64,000 nucleotides of DNA, taken from positions 29,512 through 93,511 of the forward strand of contig NZ_PJAT01000039.1 in assembly GCF_002836715.1 (NCBI RefSeq), read 5' to 3'. Numbering within the stretch: the first letter of the stretch is position 1; each line of letters opens with the position of its first letter. Shown here in pieces: positions 56,547 to 64,000 of the stretch. Under the pieces are notes generated by a model. The model was not told the origin of the DNA, did not search any database, and worked only from the letters and a program-made list of their open reading frames with translations. The stretch comes from Psychrobacter sp. 4Dc. Its GTDB lineage: Bacteria; Pseudomonadota; Gammaproteobacteria; Pseudomonadales; Moraxellaceae. The translations under genes were made by a program, and so were the position numbers.

Positions 56547-59500
56547 TTATGATGCTTTTTCACTGACGACTTTATGACACCCTTGACCACTAATTCGACT
56601 AAATCCGCCTGAGAGCTTTTCGACCTTTATTTGGGTTAAAATGCGATCTTTTAGCGCCTGAACATGGGATATCACCCCGATTAATTTACCTTCTTGCTGT
56701 AGATTGGTCAGTGTATCAAGCGCAATGTCTAAAGATTCCTCATCCAATGTACCAAAGCCTTCATCTAAAAATAGCGAGTCCACGCGAATATTTTGGCTGG
56801 CCATCTGCGACAGTCCTAACGCCAGAGCCAGGCTGATAATAAAGCCTTCACCGCCTGAGAGATTTTTGGTACTGCGAATTTCACCGCCCTGATAATTATC
56901 AATGACATTCAGCTCAAGTGGACTATTATCATCACGGGCCAGCAAATAGCGATCGCTCATTTTTTGCAGCTGCGTATTGGCGTGAGTGACCATAAGGTCA
57001 AAGGTTAGCCCTTGAGCAAAAGTACGGAACTTTTTGCCATCAGATGAACCAATCAATTTATGCAATTGTTGCCAAACTTGCAGTTTGTCCTTTTGAGCAG
57101 TGATAGCATCAAGCTGTGCCTGTTGGGTGGTTTTTTTGTCTTCATTGTCCTTTAGACGCTGACTGATTGCACCGATTGACTCAATTCGTTTGTTAAATTC
57201 ATCTTGGGCTTGTGATTGCTGTTGGGTAAGCGTTTCTCTATCGTCTACTGTCAGCGGATTGGCTTGTTTATCTGCAAGTGTTTTTTGTGTTGCATCCAAT
57301 AAAGATTGCGCTTGCTTTAGGGCATAATCGATATGCTGTTGCTGCTGTCTAAGTGCGTTACGCTCATCTATGGGCAGGCGTGCATTAGTAAAATCTATTT
57401 CATTAGCGAAATCAGAGGCGGCAAGCGCTGACTTAAAGGTATCTTCTTGGTTGCTAAGTGTAATCTTTACAGTAGTCACTTGCTCAGTCACCTGACGTTG
57501 CTTATCAAGCAATTGACTAAGTATGTGCTCAGCATTGTCTAGCTGTCTTTGCGTAGAGGTCTGCGTGGTTTTAGCCTGATCTAACGCATCACGTAAACGC
57601 TTTTCTTCTGTTTCAGGATCTTTATTAGCTAAGACCTCATCTCTGTTTGTTTTTAATTGCTCAAGCATGTTCGCTTTTTCAGCCACGAGTTGAACTATTT
57701 TAACAAGCTCATTTTCTTCTTTGTCGAGCTGAGACTGCTTGGTCTCGATTTTTGTTTCTAGTTGACCAAGTGATGTCTTAAAGGTTTGTTGATCCTCTCT
57801 GTAGTCGTTAAACTGTTGCTTGATTTCTAAAAGGGCACTGTGACATCGGCGCAGAGTATTGATATGCGCCTGAGCGTCCACATTGCTTAGTACGGTTTGA
57901 TTTTCAATGCTGGTTATCAGCGGTTGTAATGATTGTAGTGAAGAACGTATCGCCGTTTTTGCATCTGACTGATGTTTGCCAGCGGAATATTTATTTAACA
58001 GGGCTAATATATCTATTTTGAGCACAGTCAATTCAGAAAAATTATCATGATATTTTTTGTCTAAGTTTTCTATAGCCCATGCTATTTTTTCACTATTGCT
58101 CTCAATCTCATTGATAGTGCTTGCCAGCTCACGCCGCTCTTTGTCTAATGCTTCGATGTCATTACGCATCGTAGAGAGCGACTCGCTAAGCGTTTCATAT
58201 TGAGTTAACGTATTTTTAAGAGATTCTCTACGCTTACCTAGCTCGATTTTGCTACTGTCTAATAATGACAGCGCATCTACATGCGTCTCAATCTGCGCTA
58301 GCGATTTTAATGTTTCAGTAATAAATCGAGAGTAGCCTTTATTTAGTACTGAACTGACCAACTGGTCGATATCTATCTTCAACTTTTGTATTTGGTGATT
58401 TAGCAGGGTTTGTTGCTCTTCCGCTTGCGCAAACTGCTGCCGTACAGTTGCCTGAGTAATACGATGTTTAGATAGGGTATCTTCTAAATCCGCTATAGTC
58501 ATATCCAGATCTGTTATCTGTTGCTGAGTTTGATCTGCTTCCGTGTCTGGTATTAAATGTGGATGGTCTGCACTATAAGGATGCTCTAGCGACCCACAAA
58601 GCGGGCAGGGATAGCCATCTTTTAGGTCAGCGATATAGTCTTCTAATTTGGCGACTTTTTGTAGTAAATGCAGCTGGGTTTGTTTGTCTTGACGCTTTTC
58701 TTTGGCAGCGCTGATAGCCGATTCATTATCAGCGATTAGTCCTACCAGCTTCGTGAGGTCGTTACTCATTACTGGCAAGGTCGCAACTATTTTCTCTACT
58801 TGTACACTAAGCTCATCTTGCTGTTTTGTCTTAACGCTTACTTGGTCAAGTTGACGGTTGATATCATCAATCTGTTCTTGCTCATCTCGCATATCAGCCA
58901 ATGACTGCACTTGGGTTAATGCTGCTTGCTCTCGTTGTAAAGCGGCCAATTTATCCTGTATAGACAACATGGTGGTGTCTTTTGTCTTTTTCTGTTGACT
59001 TAAGACGTCAAGATTGGCGCGATACTGGTGGATCTGTTGCTGCTGGCTTGTTCTATCATCTGATAGGGCGGTATTCTCTTGCAATAGGGCTTTTAGTCGG
59101 CCGCAATGACTTTTGAAATTTGCTATGTCACTATCGATATTGTTTAATTCATGGGCGTCATTAAGATAGCTTTCGACACGTGTGAGCTGGATTTTATTCT
59201 GCGCAGCCTGCTGTTTATGGTTGTCTATCTCTTTATTTAAATGCTGAGTGCTAATAGACAAGTCTTGTTGTCTTTGCTCAATGTCTTTTAAGATATGCGT
59301 GTTCTGCGCAACCTCCACATCGATTTTACGCGCCTGCGCAATATTGGGTAGAGCTGTTTGCAAAACTTCATGGGCAGCTTGCACATGAGTTTTCGCTGTC
59401 TCTAGATTTGCGGTTGCTTGTTCTAGATCATTTTGTTTCTGCGGTAGGATGCCGATTATTTGCTGCTGTTCTTCTTGCAAGCGTTTTAAATTATCTCGAC

Positions 59501-60422
59501 TATGGACAAGTTGGCTGAACTGACTGTCAATCTCCAACGCCTTATTGGCAGCGGTTAAGCGTTTGGCATTAGGGATAAAGTCTTGCTGAGCCTGCTGAGC
59601 CTGAGCTAGATCATTTTGATAAGTATTCAGTTTTTCTTTTGATTCTGTGACGCTATCTAGCCACTTTATCTTTTCGGCCAAATCTTGAATGGTCTGCTGC
59701 TGCTCACTTTGGGCACTTTGATATGACTGTAAGTCGGCTTTTAGCTGATTTTCTTCATCGGTATCTAAAAGCATTAAACCGTCTAAACCGTATTGCAGCT
59801 TGCTGAGAATTTCTTCTTCGGTACGTTTTTTATCATGAACCTGTGTGGAGATAGTCGCGTAAATATCAGTGCCTGTAATTTTTTCTAATATATCAGCGCG
59901 TTCATCAGCCTTTGCCTTTAGAAATGCTGAAAAACTACCCTGAGCCAGCAATATAGAGCGAGTGAACTGCTGAAAATCCATCCGAGTCAGTTCAATAATT
60001 TTATTTTTGGTATGCTTTAAGGTGCTCTCTAACAGCTCATCCTCTTTTAACGAGTCATCAACGTTTATCTTAGCGATTTCATGAGTCGCATCTTGCAGAT
60101 TTCCGTCTGCTTTATTGTAAGCACGGCGCTGTCCCCAGCGGCAGCGATACTGCTCGCCATTTAAGTCAATCACTACTTCAGCGAAACATTCTGCCGTCTG
60201 CCGCGTCATCACCTCATTACTGCTCTTACTGATACTATTAATCCTTGGTGTCTCACCATATAGCGCTAAGCAAATAGCATCCAATATGGTGGTCTTGCCA
60301 GCACCAGTCTGTCCAGTGATAGCAAAGATGCCTTCATTGGTAAAGGCAGTATCAGCAAAATCAATATGCCATTCGCCTTTTAGGGAGTTGAGGTTTTTTA
60401 GTCTGAGTTCGATTAGGCGCAT
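56547..60422 (-). CDS. sbcC: Exonuclease subunit SbcC
   Basis: SbcC is the SMC/Rad50-type ATPase of the SbcCD nuclease that opens hairpins and removes protein-blocked DNA ends. It is 1291 residues. Walker A GQTGAGKTTILDAI is near residue 38. Two long coiled coils flank the zinc hook C606-P-L-C609, which sits about mid-protein. The C-terminal lobe has the signature LSGGEGFIISLALALGL and Walker B FLDEGFGTLDEESL. It lies 83 bp downstream of sbcD and is presumably cotranscribed with it. Confidence 0.95.
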   Translation of the reverse strand: MRLIELRLKNLNSLKGEWHIDFADTAFTNEGIFAITGQTGAGKTTILDAICLALYGETPRINSISKSSNEVMTRQTAECFAEVVIDLNGEQYRCRWGQRRAYNKADGNLQDATHEIAKINVDDSLKEDELLESTLKHTKNKIIELTRMDFQQFTRSILLAQGSFSAFLKAKADERADILEKITGTDIYATISTQVHDKKRTEEEILSKLQYGLDGLMLLDTDEENQLKADLQSYQSAQSEQQQTIQDLAEKIKWLDSVTESKEKLNTYQNDLAQAQQAQQDFIPNAKRLTAANKALEIDSQFSQLVHSRDNLKRLQEEQQQIIGILPQKQNDLEQATANLETAKTHVQAAHEVLQTALPNIAQARKIDVEVAQNTHILKDIEQRQQDLSISTQHLNKEIDNHKQQAAQNKIQLTRVESYLNDAHELNNIDSDIANFKSHCGRLKALLQENTALSDDRTSQQQQIHQYRANLDVLSQQKKTKDTTMLSIQDKLAALQREQAALTQVQSLADMRDEQEQIDDINRQLDQVSVKTKQQDELSVQVEKIVATLPVMSNDLTKLVGLIADNESAISAAKEKRQDKQTQLHLLQKVAKLEDYIADLKDGYPCPLCGSLEHPYSADHPHLIPDTEADQTQQQITDLDMTIADLEDTLSKHRITQATVRQQFAQAEEQQTLLNHQIQKLKIDIDQLVSSVLNKGYSRFITETLKSLAQIETHVDALSLLDSSKIELGKRRESLKNTLTQYETLSESLSTMRNDIEALDKERRELASTINEIESNSEKIAWAIENLDKKYHDNFSELTVLKIDILALLNKYSAGKHQSDAKTAIRSSLQSLQPLITSIENQTVLSNVDAQAHINTLRRCHSALLEIKQQFNDYREDQQTFKTSLGQLETKIETKQSQLDKEENELVKIVQLVAEKANMLEQLKTNRDEVLANKDPETEEKRLRDALDQAKTTQTSTQRQLDNAEHILSQLLDKQRQVTEQVTTVKITLSNQEDTFKSALAASDFANEIDFTNARLPIDERNALRQQQQHIDYALKQAQSLLDATQKTLADKQANPLTVDDRETLTQQQSQAQDEFNKRIESIGAISQRLKDNEDKKTTQQAQLDAITAQKDKLQVWQQLHKLIGSSDGKKFRTFAQGLTFDLMVTHANTQLQKMSDRYLLARDDNSPLELNVIDNYQGGEIRSTKNLSGGEGFIISLALALGLSQMASQNIRVDSLFLDEGFGTLDEESLDIALDTLTNLQQEGKLIGVISHVQALKDRILTQIKVEKLSGGFSRISGQGCHKVVSEKAS

Positions 60423-60505
60423 GGATAAGTCTTAATATTAGTAATAGCCGCAACTGCGAAAAATTGAGAGAGATAAGGAAGTGTGGTCATGATATGTCAC
60501 TTATA

Positions 60506-62128
60506 TCATTCTGCCTGTTTGTCTTCATGACGTAAGTTATAAAGTATCTGACCATAGGCATCGCGCAATGAGTCTTTTTGAGAATCAGCCACATCATTTA
60601 TCGTCAAGCAGCGCTCAAACACTTCCATCTCATTTAAGTCCTGCAAGTTCTCAGATGTTTGCTGCTGATTGAGGACTTTATTATAAGTACGAGTGTTTTT
60701 TATCTTAAGCACTTCACATGGCAACCCTTCTACCATTGCTTGCACTTGCTCACGCAAATCACTGACGATTTCGTCACCTGTATAGACAATCTCTAGCCAA
60801 ATAGAGTCCGATTGTGTAAGCGCTTGAATGGTTTGTTCAATTGTGGTTAGGTCACCAGATATTTGCGCCAATTGTTGGAACTTTGGAATGGGTAGGGATA
60901 CTACTTGCATCTGATTAGCGTCATCGCGATGTAGAATTTTATTGCTATTCACGGCGTCAGTAGAAGTTTCTCGAATGCTTTTATATTGCTCAGGCTGAAT
61001 AGGAGTATTTTCTACGACAGTAGATTTTTTAACTTCCTCATCTTCTAATGGCTCATCAAAGCCAAACAAGTCATCCATGAAAGGCAGTTCCTGACTAGAC
61101 ACTTTTTTAGTAGATTTTTCTGTCAGTTTTTCTACTGATTTTTTAACTTTGGTGACTCCAATATCAGCTACTATATTGATGACATGATGAGTAGTACTAT
61201 CAGGTGCATCATTCAACTCTGAGATGCCATTATTAAAATGTTCTGCGGCACCAAACTGTACCAGCAATACTTGCTTTTGCTGTTTGGCCTCTCCGAAACC
61301 CATGGCGATGGGTGAGCCTGAATAGCGAATACTCTCACGACCGCCAACGCGCTGCGGCACGTGCAAATGGCCAAGTGCCACATAATCAAAGCCATCGTTG
61401 AACATATCGGCGGAGATTTTACCTAGTGAGCCGACATATAGCTCGCGTACACCATCATCCTCGGTTGTTTTGCCACCAGACGCGAATAGGTGTCCTGTGG
61501 CGATGATAGGAATATATCGCTGATGCGTTTTAATTAAGTCGGCTTGCTTAGCCTTCGCAATGTCTGCAACATTGTCATAATGCGCGCAAATACCAGCGAT
61601 AACATTGGCGTCTTTGCTATCTGCGGACTCGCCAGCGCTACTGCTACGCACATCCCGATCGCGCAGATAGGGCACAGCGGCAATAATACAATGGGGGTTG
61701 TTGTCGTCATCACCCAAGACCAATACTTCGTCGTCCAAGTCATCACAAGCCGTGCCGATCACATGGACATTCAAAAATTTAAGCACATTGCTTGGCGCGT
61801 CTAAAAATGTCGGTGAATCGTGATTCCCTGCGACAATTACCACATGCTGACAGCAGGAGCGTGAGACATTACCCAAAAATTCATAATACAGCGCTTGGGC
61901 TTTATTGCTCGGGGTCATGGTATCGAAGATATCACCCGCAACAATCAATATATCTACTTTTTGCGCGCTGATGGTGTCTTGTAGCCAATGCAGGAATGAC
62001 TCAAACTCTTCGTAACGAAGACGCCCATACAGACGTCGGCCCAAATGCCAGTCTGAGGTATGCAATATGGTCAAAGGTTTTATTTGCGTGGTTAAAGAAG
62101 AAGGCAAGCTAGCATCAGGTATGGGCAT
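60506..62128 (-). CDS. sbcD: Exonuclease subunit SbcD, with long linker
   Basis: SbcD is the Mre11-type nuclease partner of SbcC. Manganese ligands are visible in HTSDWHLGRR (D26, H28), AGDIFDT (65-70), GNHDS (101-105) and LGHLHVPQR. It is 540 residues, against 400 in E. coli. The excess is mainly a polar, acidic segment at about residues 340-425 (including DEEVKKSTVVENT) between the nuclease and C-terminal SbcC-binding parts. The start at 62128 adds about 18 residues before the usual KPLTILHTSDWHLG. It is the first gene of the sbcDC pair. Confidence 0.95.
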   Translation of the reverse strand: MPIPDASLPSSLTTQIKPLTILHTSDWHLGRRLYGRLRYEEFESFLHWLQDTISAQKVDILIVAGDIFDTMTPSNKAQALYYEFLGNVSRSCCQHVVIVAGNHDSPTFLDAPSNVLKFLNVHVIGTACDDLDDEVLVLGDDDNNPHCIIAAVPYLRDRDVRSSSAGESADSKDANVIAGICAHYDNVADIAKAKQADLIKTHQRYIPIIATGHLFASGGKTTEDDGVRELYVGSLGKISADMFNDGFDYVALGHLHVPQRVGGRESIRYSGSPIAMGFGEAKQQKQVLLVQFGAAEHFNNGISELNDAPDSTTHHVINIVADIGVTKVKKSVEKLTEKSTKKVSSQELPFMDDLFGFDEPLEDEEVKKSTVVENTPIQPEQYKSIRETSTDAVNSNKILHRDDANQMQVVSLPIPKFQQLAQISGDLTTIEQTIQALTQSDSIWLEIVYTGDEIVSDLREQVQAMVEGLPCEVLKIKNTRTYNKVLNQQQTSENLQDLNEMEVFERCLTINDVADSQKDSLRDAYGQILYNLRHEDKQAE

Positions 62129-62203
62129 AAGTAGACTATGATTATGAGCAGTAGAAAGTCTTCATTCTAGCAAGAATCGTTGAGATTTGCGCTGTTGCCA
62201 AAA

Positions 62204-62245
62204 GAAAACCCTACCAATAATATACTGGTAGGGTTTTCTTTTTAT
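62204..62245 (-). terminator. Terminator of cysG
   Basis: GAAAACCCTACCA pairs with TGGTAGGGTTTTC, a 13-bp perfect stem. It lies 36 bp past the cysG stop in its direction, followed by a short T-run. Confidence 0.8.
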
Positions 62246-62280
62246 TTAAAACTTATCGTTTTGCAGGTTAGCAGTAAGCG

Positions 62281-63921
62281 CTAGTCAATAATCAATTGCT
62301 CCAGACCATCTCCTTGCTGCGTCGCAAGATTTTCGACCATCGATAGGGCGTGTGCTTGTTGGTCTCTCGGTTGTTTTACTGCTTTACCTCTTGAGCCTTC
62401 ACGCAACCAATTTTTAGCTATATCATTGCTGTTTTGACTGTGCTGCTGATTTTGCAAATTATACCAAGCCAAATCATGATGCAAGCTGACCACGTCGCCC
62501 ATAATTAGGAGGGCAGGCGTTGGCAATTGTGCTTGTTCTTGTTTGGCAACAATCGTTGCAAGCGTACCTGTCAATACTTGCTGATTGGGCATACTCGCAT
62601 TAGAGACGATAGCAATCGGCGTTTCGCTACTGCGTCCAGCATCAACCAAGCCTTCAGTCAAACGTGTCAGCGAGTGCAGACCCATATAAAATACGACCGT
62701 CTCATCAGTATTTAAAAAGTTCTCAAAATTACTATTGGGTGCACCAGCCTTCAAAAATCCCGTCACAAAACGCACTGATTGTGAATGGTCACGGTGAGTG
62801 AGCGGAATGCCTGCATAGCTAGCAGCGGCATTGGCAGCGGTGATACCTGGTACGACTTGGTAAGGTACATTGTTTGCTCGTAGGCTTTCGATCTCTTCGC
62901 CGCCACGTCCAAAGATAAACGGATCGCCACCTTTTAAACGCACGACTCGGCGACCTTGTTTGGCATGGGTGACAAGTAGCTCATTGATGCCTAATTGCGC
63001 AACTGTATGATTGCTGCGTTTTTTACCGACAAATACTTTATCAGCATCACGGCGACATAAGTCCAACACCTGCGGTGAGACCAGTGCATCGTAAAACACC
63101 ACATCTGCTTGCTGCATTAGACGCAAGGCTTTAAATGTCAACAGCTCTGGATCACCCGGGCCTGCGCCAACAATATAGACTTCACCAATGGCTGGTAAGT
63201 TTTTTTCTGACTCATCAGATAGAGTAGCAGTAATCATGTCTGACTCTTTTACCGCATTTGCATCGTCGCTTTTCTTACTGATAGCAGCGGCAGTACTATC
63301 CAAATCAGCCTTTAACTGTGCAGTCGCTTCAGTTTCATTACCTGCAAACATGAGCTGACTGACTTGACCTTCAAACGCGCGCTCCCAAAACTGACGACGT
63401 CCAGTAAGCGTTGGTATTTTGGCTTTTACCTCACTGCGGAATTCACCTGCCAGCTTGGCCAATTTTCCATAGCCTTGCGGGATTAATGTCTCAAGACGTG
63501 CACGTAATAGACGTGCCAATACTGGCGCTTTACCATTTGATGAAATACCAATCACAATAGGATTTCTATCGATAATCGCTGGAAAAATAAAGTCACATAA
63601 ATGCGGGGTATCGACCACATTGACTGGAATGTTTAGCTCAGTCGCATCTGCATGAATTTGGTGGTTCAGCGTCTCATCGTCAGTCGCGGCAATGATTACC
63701 CGTGCGCCTGACATATAGGTTTTATTATAGTTCTCATAGATAAATTCATGTTTGCTGTCAGTGAGTAAGGCTTGTAGCTCGTGGCTGATATCGGGTGCAA
63801 GTATAGTGATACAGGCGCCTGCACGGCTGAGCAAGTCCGCTTTACGCAGTGCCACTTCGCCGCCGCCCACGATAAGCACTTTACGGTCTTCTAATTTAAA
63901 AAATAGCGGGAAGGTGTTCAT
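62281..63921 (-). CDS. cysG: Siroheme synthase
   Basis: CysG makes siroheme from uroporphyrinogen III: methylation, NAD-dependent oxidation, then iron insertion. The N-terminal domain (about 1-210) is the dehydrogenase/ferrochelatase, with VGGGEVALRKADLL. The C-terminal domain (about 248-490) is the SAM methyltransferase, with VGAGPGDPELLTFKALRLMQ and RLKGGDPFIFGRGGEE. It is 546 residues against 457 in E. coli. The excess is a linker around 210-245 and a polar C-terminal tail of about 55 residues with no recognised domain. GGTGACATT precedes the ATG. Confidence 0.95.
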   Translation of the reverse strand: MNTFPLFFKLEDRKVLIVGGGEVALRKADLLSRAGACITILAPDISHELQALLTDSKHEFIYENYNKTYMSGARVIIAATDDETLNHQIHADATELNIPVNVVDTPHLCDFIFPAIIDRNPIVIGISSNGKAPVLARLLRARLETLIPQGYGKLAKLAGEFRSEVKAKIPTLTGRRQFWERAFEGQVSQLMFAGNETEATAQLKADLDSTAAAISKKSDDANAVKESDMITATLSDESEKNLPAIGEVYIVGAGPGDPELLTFKALRLMQQADVVFYDALVSPQVLDLCRRDADKVFVGKKRSNHTVAQLGINELLVTHAKQGRRVVRLKGGDPFIFGRGGEEIESLRANNVPYQVVPGITAANAAASYAGIPLTHRDHSQSVRFVTGFLKAGAPNSNFENFLNTDETVVFYMGLHSLTRLTEGLVDAGRSSETPIAIVSNASMPNQQVLTGTLATIVAKQEQAQLPTPALLIMGDVVSLHHDLAWYNLQNQQHSQNSNDIAKNWLREGSRGKAVKQPRDQQAHALSMVENLATQQGDGLEQLIID

Positions 63922-64000
63922 AATGTCACCATATATTTAATTGTTTATTATAAAAGGTAGAAAAGATATAAGGAATGTCGCCATTATGAGGTATCACAGG

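Noticed and set aside
1..64000. CRISPR array, rRNA or tRNA genes, integrase-flanked island
   Set aside because: No direct-repeat/spacer pattern, no RNA gene signature and no integrase were seen in the window.

Overview
The window looks like a chromosomal segment of a gamma-proteobacterium of the family Moraxellaceae, most likely a Psychrobacter. This rests on protein content and style (the FabH-like synthase of about 380 residues, 180-kDa NAD-glutamate dehydrogenase, HrpA, split NadR-like kinase with PnuC) and moderate G+C with A/T-rich intergenic DNA. The genus is an inference; no 16S gene is present. Almost everything is core metabolism and information processing. The mobile DNA is one degenerate IS200/IS605-type TnpB element, one IS982-family insertion sequence and one short MITE-like repeat.

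Layout. 1-3260: the end of an unrecognised gene cut by the window edge, a HolD (DNA polymerase III psi)-like gene and serC. 3376-4722: a TnpB-only IS605-type element whose tnpB carries an amber stop. 4846-11579: a peptide ABC importer (yejA, yejB, yejE, yejF) with the glyoxalase II gene gloB between yejA and yejB. 11847-22316: iron-dependent alcohol dehydrogenase, a MITE-like repeat, an msrAB lipoprotein, folE, fabI, a DUF1275 membrane protein, a 54-residue small protein, an SLC13-type carboxylate transporter followed by an 8-bp tandem repeat, an alpha/beta hydrolase, a metallophosphoesterase and a DUF1543 protein. 22476-35500: hrpA, a methyltransferase, a small membrane protein, an AraC regulator divergent from ohr, an EamA exporter, a YetF-like membrane protein with a zinc-ribbon tail, creD, a YqhA-like protein, and the NAD-salvage pair pnuC/nadR-like kinase. 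35796-43309: a FabH-like ketoacyl synthase, prfA, lysS, two in-frame hypothetical ORFs that look like one gene split by a TAA codon, and dnaX with an 18-bp repeat array. 43543-64000: a LysR regulator, an IS982 element, argD-like aminotransferase, yacG, a TrmB-like methyltransferase, a UbiB-family kinase, purD, a large glutamate dehydrogenase, sbcC/sbcD and cysG.

How genes work together. YejA captures peptides in the periplasm, YejB/YejE form the pore and YejF powers it. PnuC imports nicotinamide riboside and the overlapping kinase phosphorylates it toward NAD. HolD-like psi and DnaX (tau) are parts of the same replicative clamp loader. SbcC and SbcD form one DNA-end nuclease. Ohr and MsrAB are peroxide and methionine-oxidation defences. 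CysG makes siroheme for sulfite/nitrite reductases.

No convincing wholly new multi-gene system was found. The observations most worth following are the truncated TnpB with intact element ends, the split gene upstream of dnaX, the expanded psi subunit, the recurring AATAGCCTAAGCAA intergenic motif, and several tandem-repeat arrays. No rRNA, tRNA or CRISPR array was seen.
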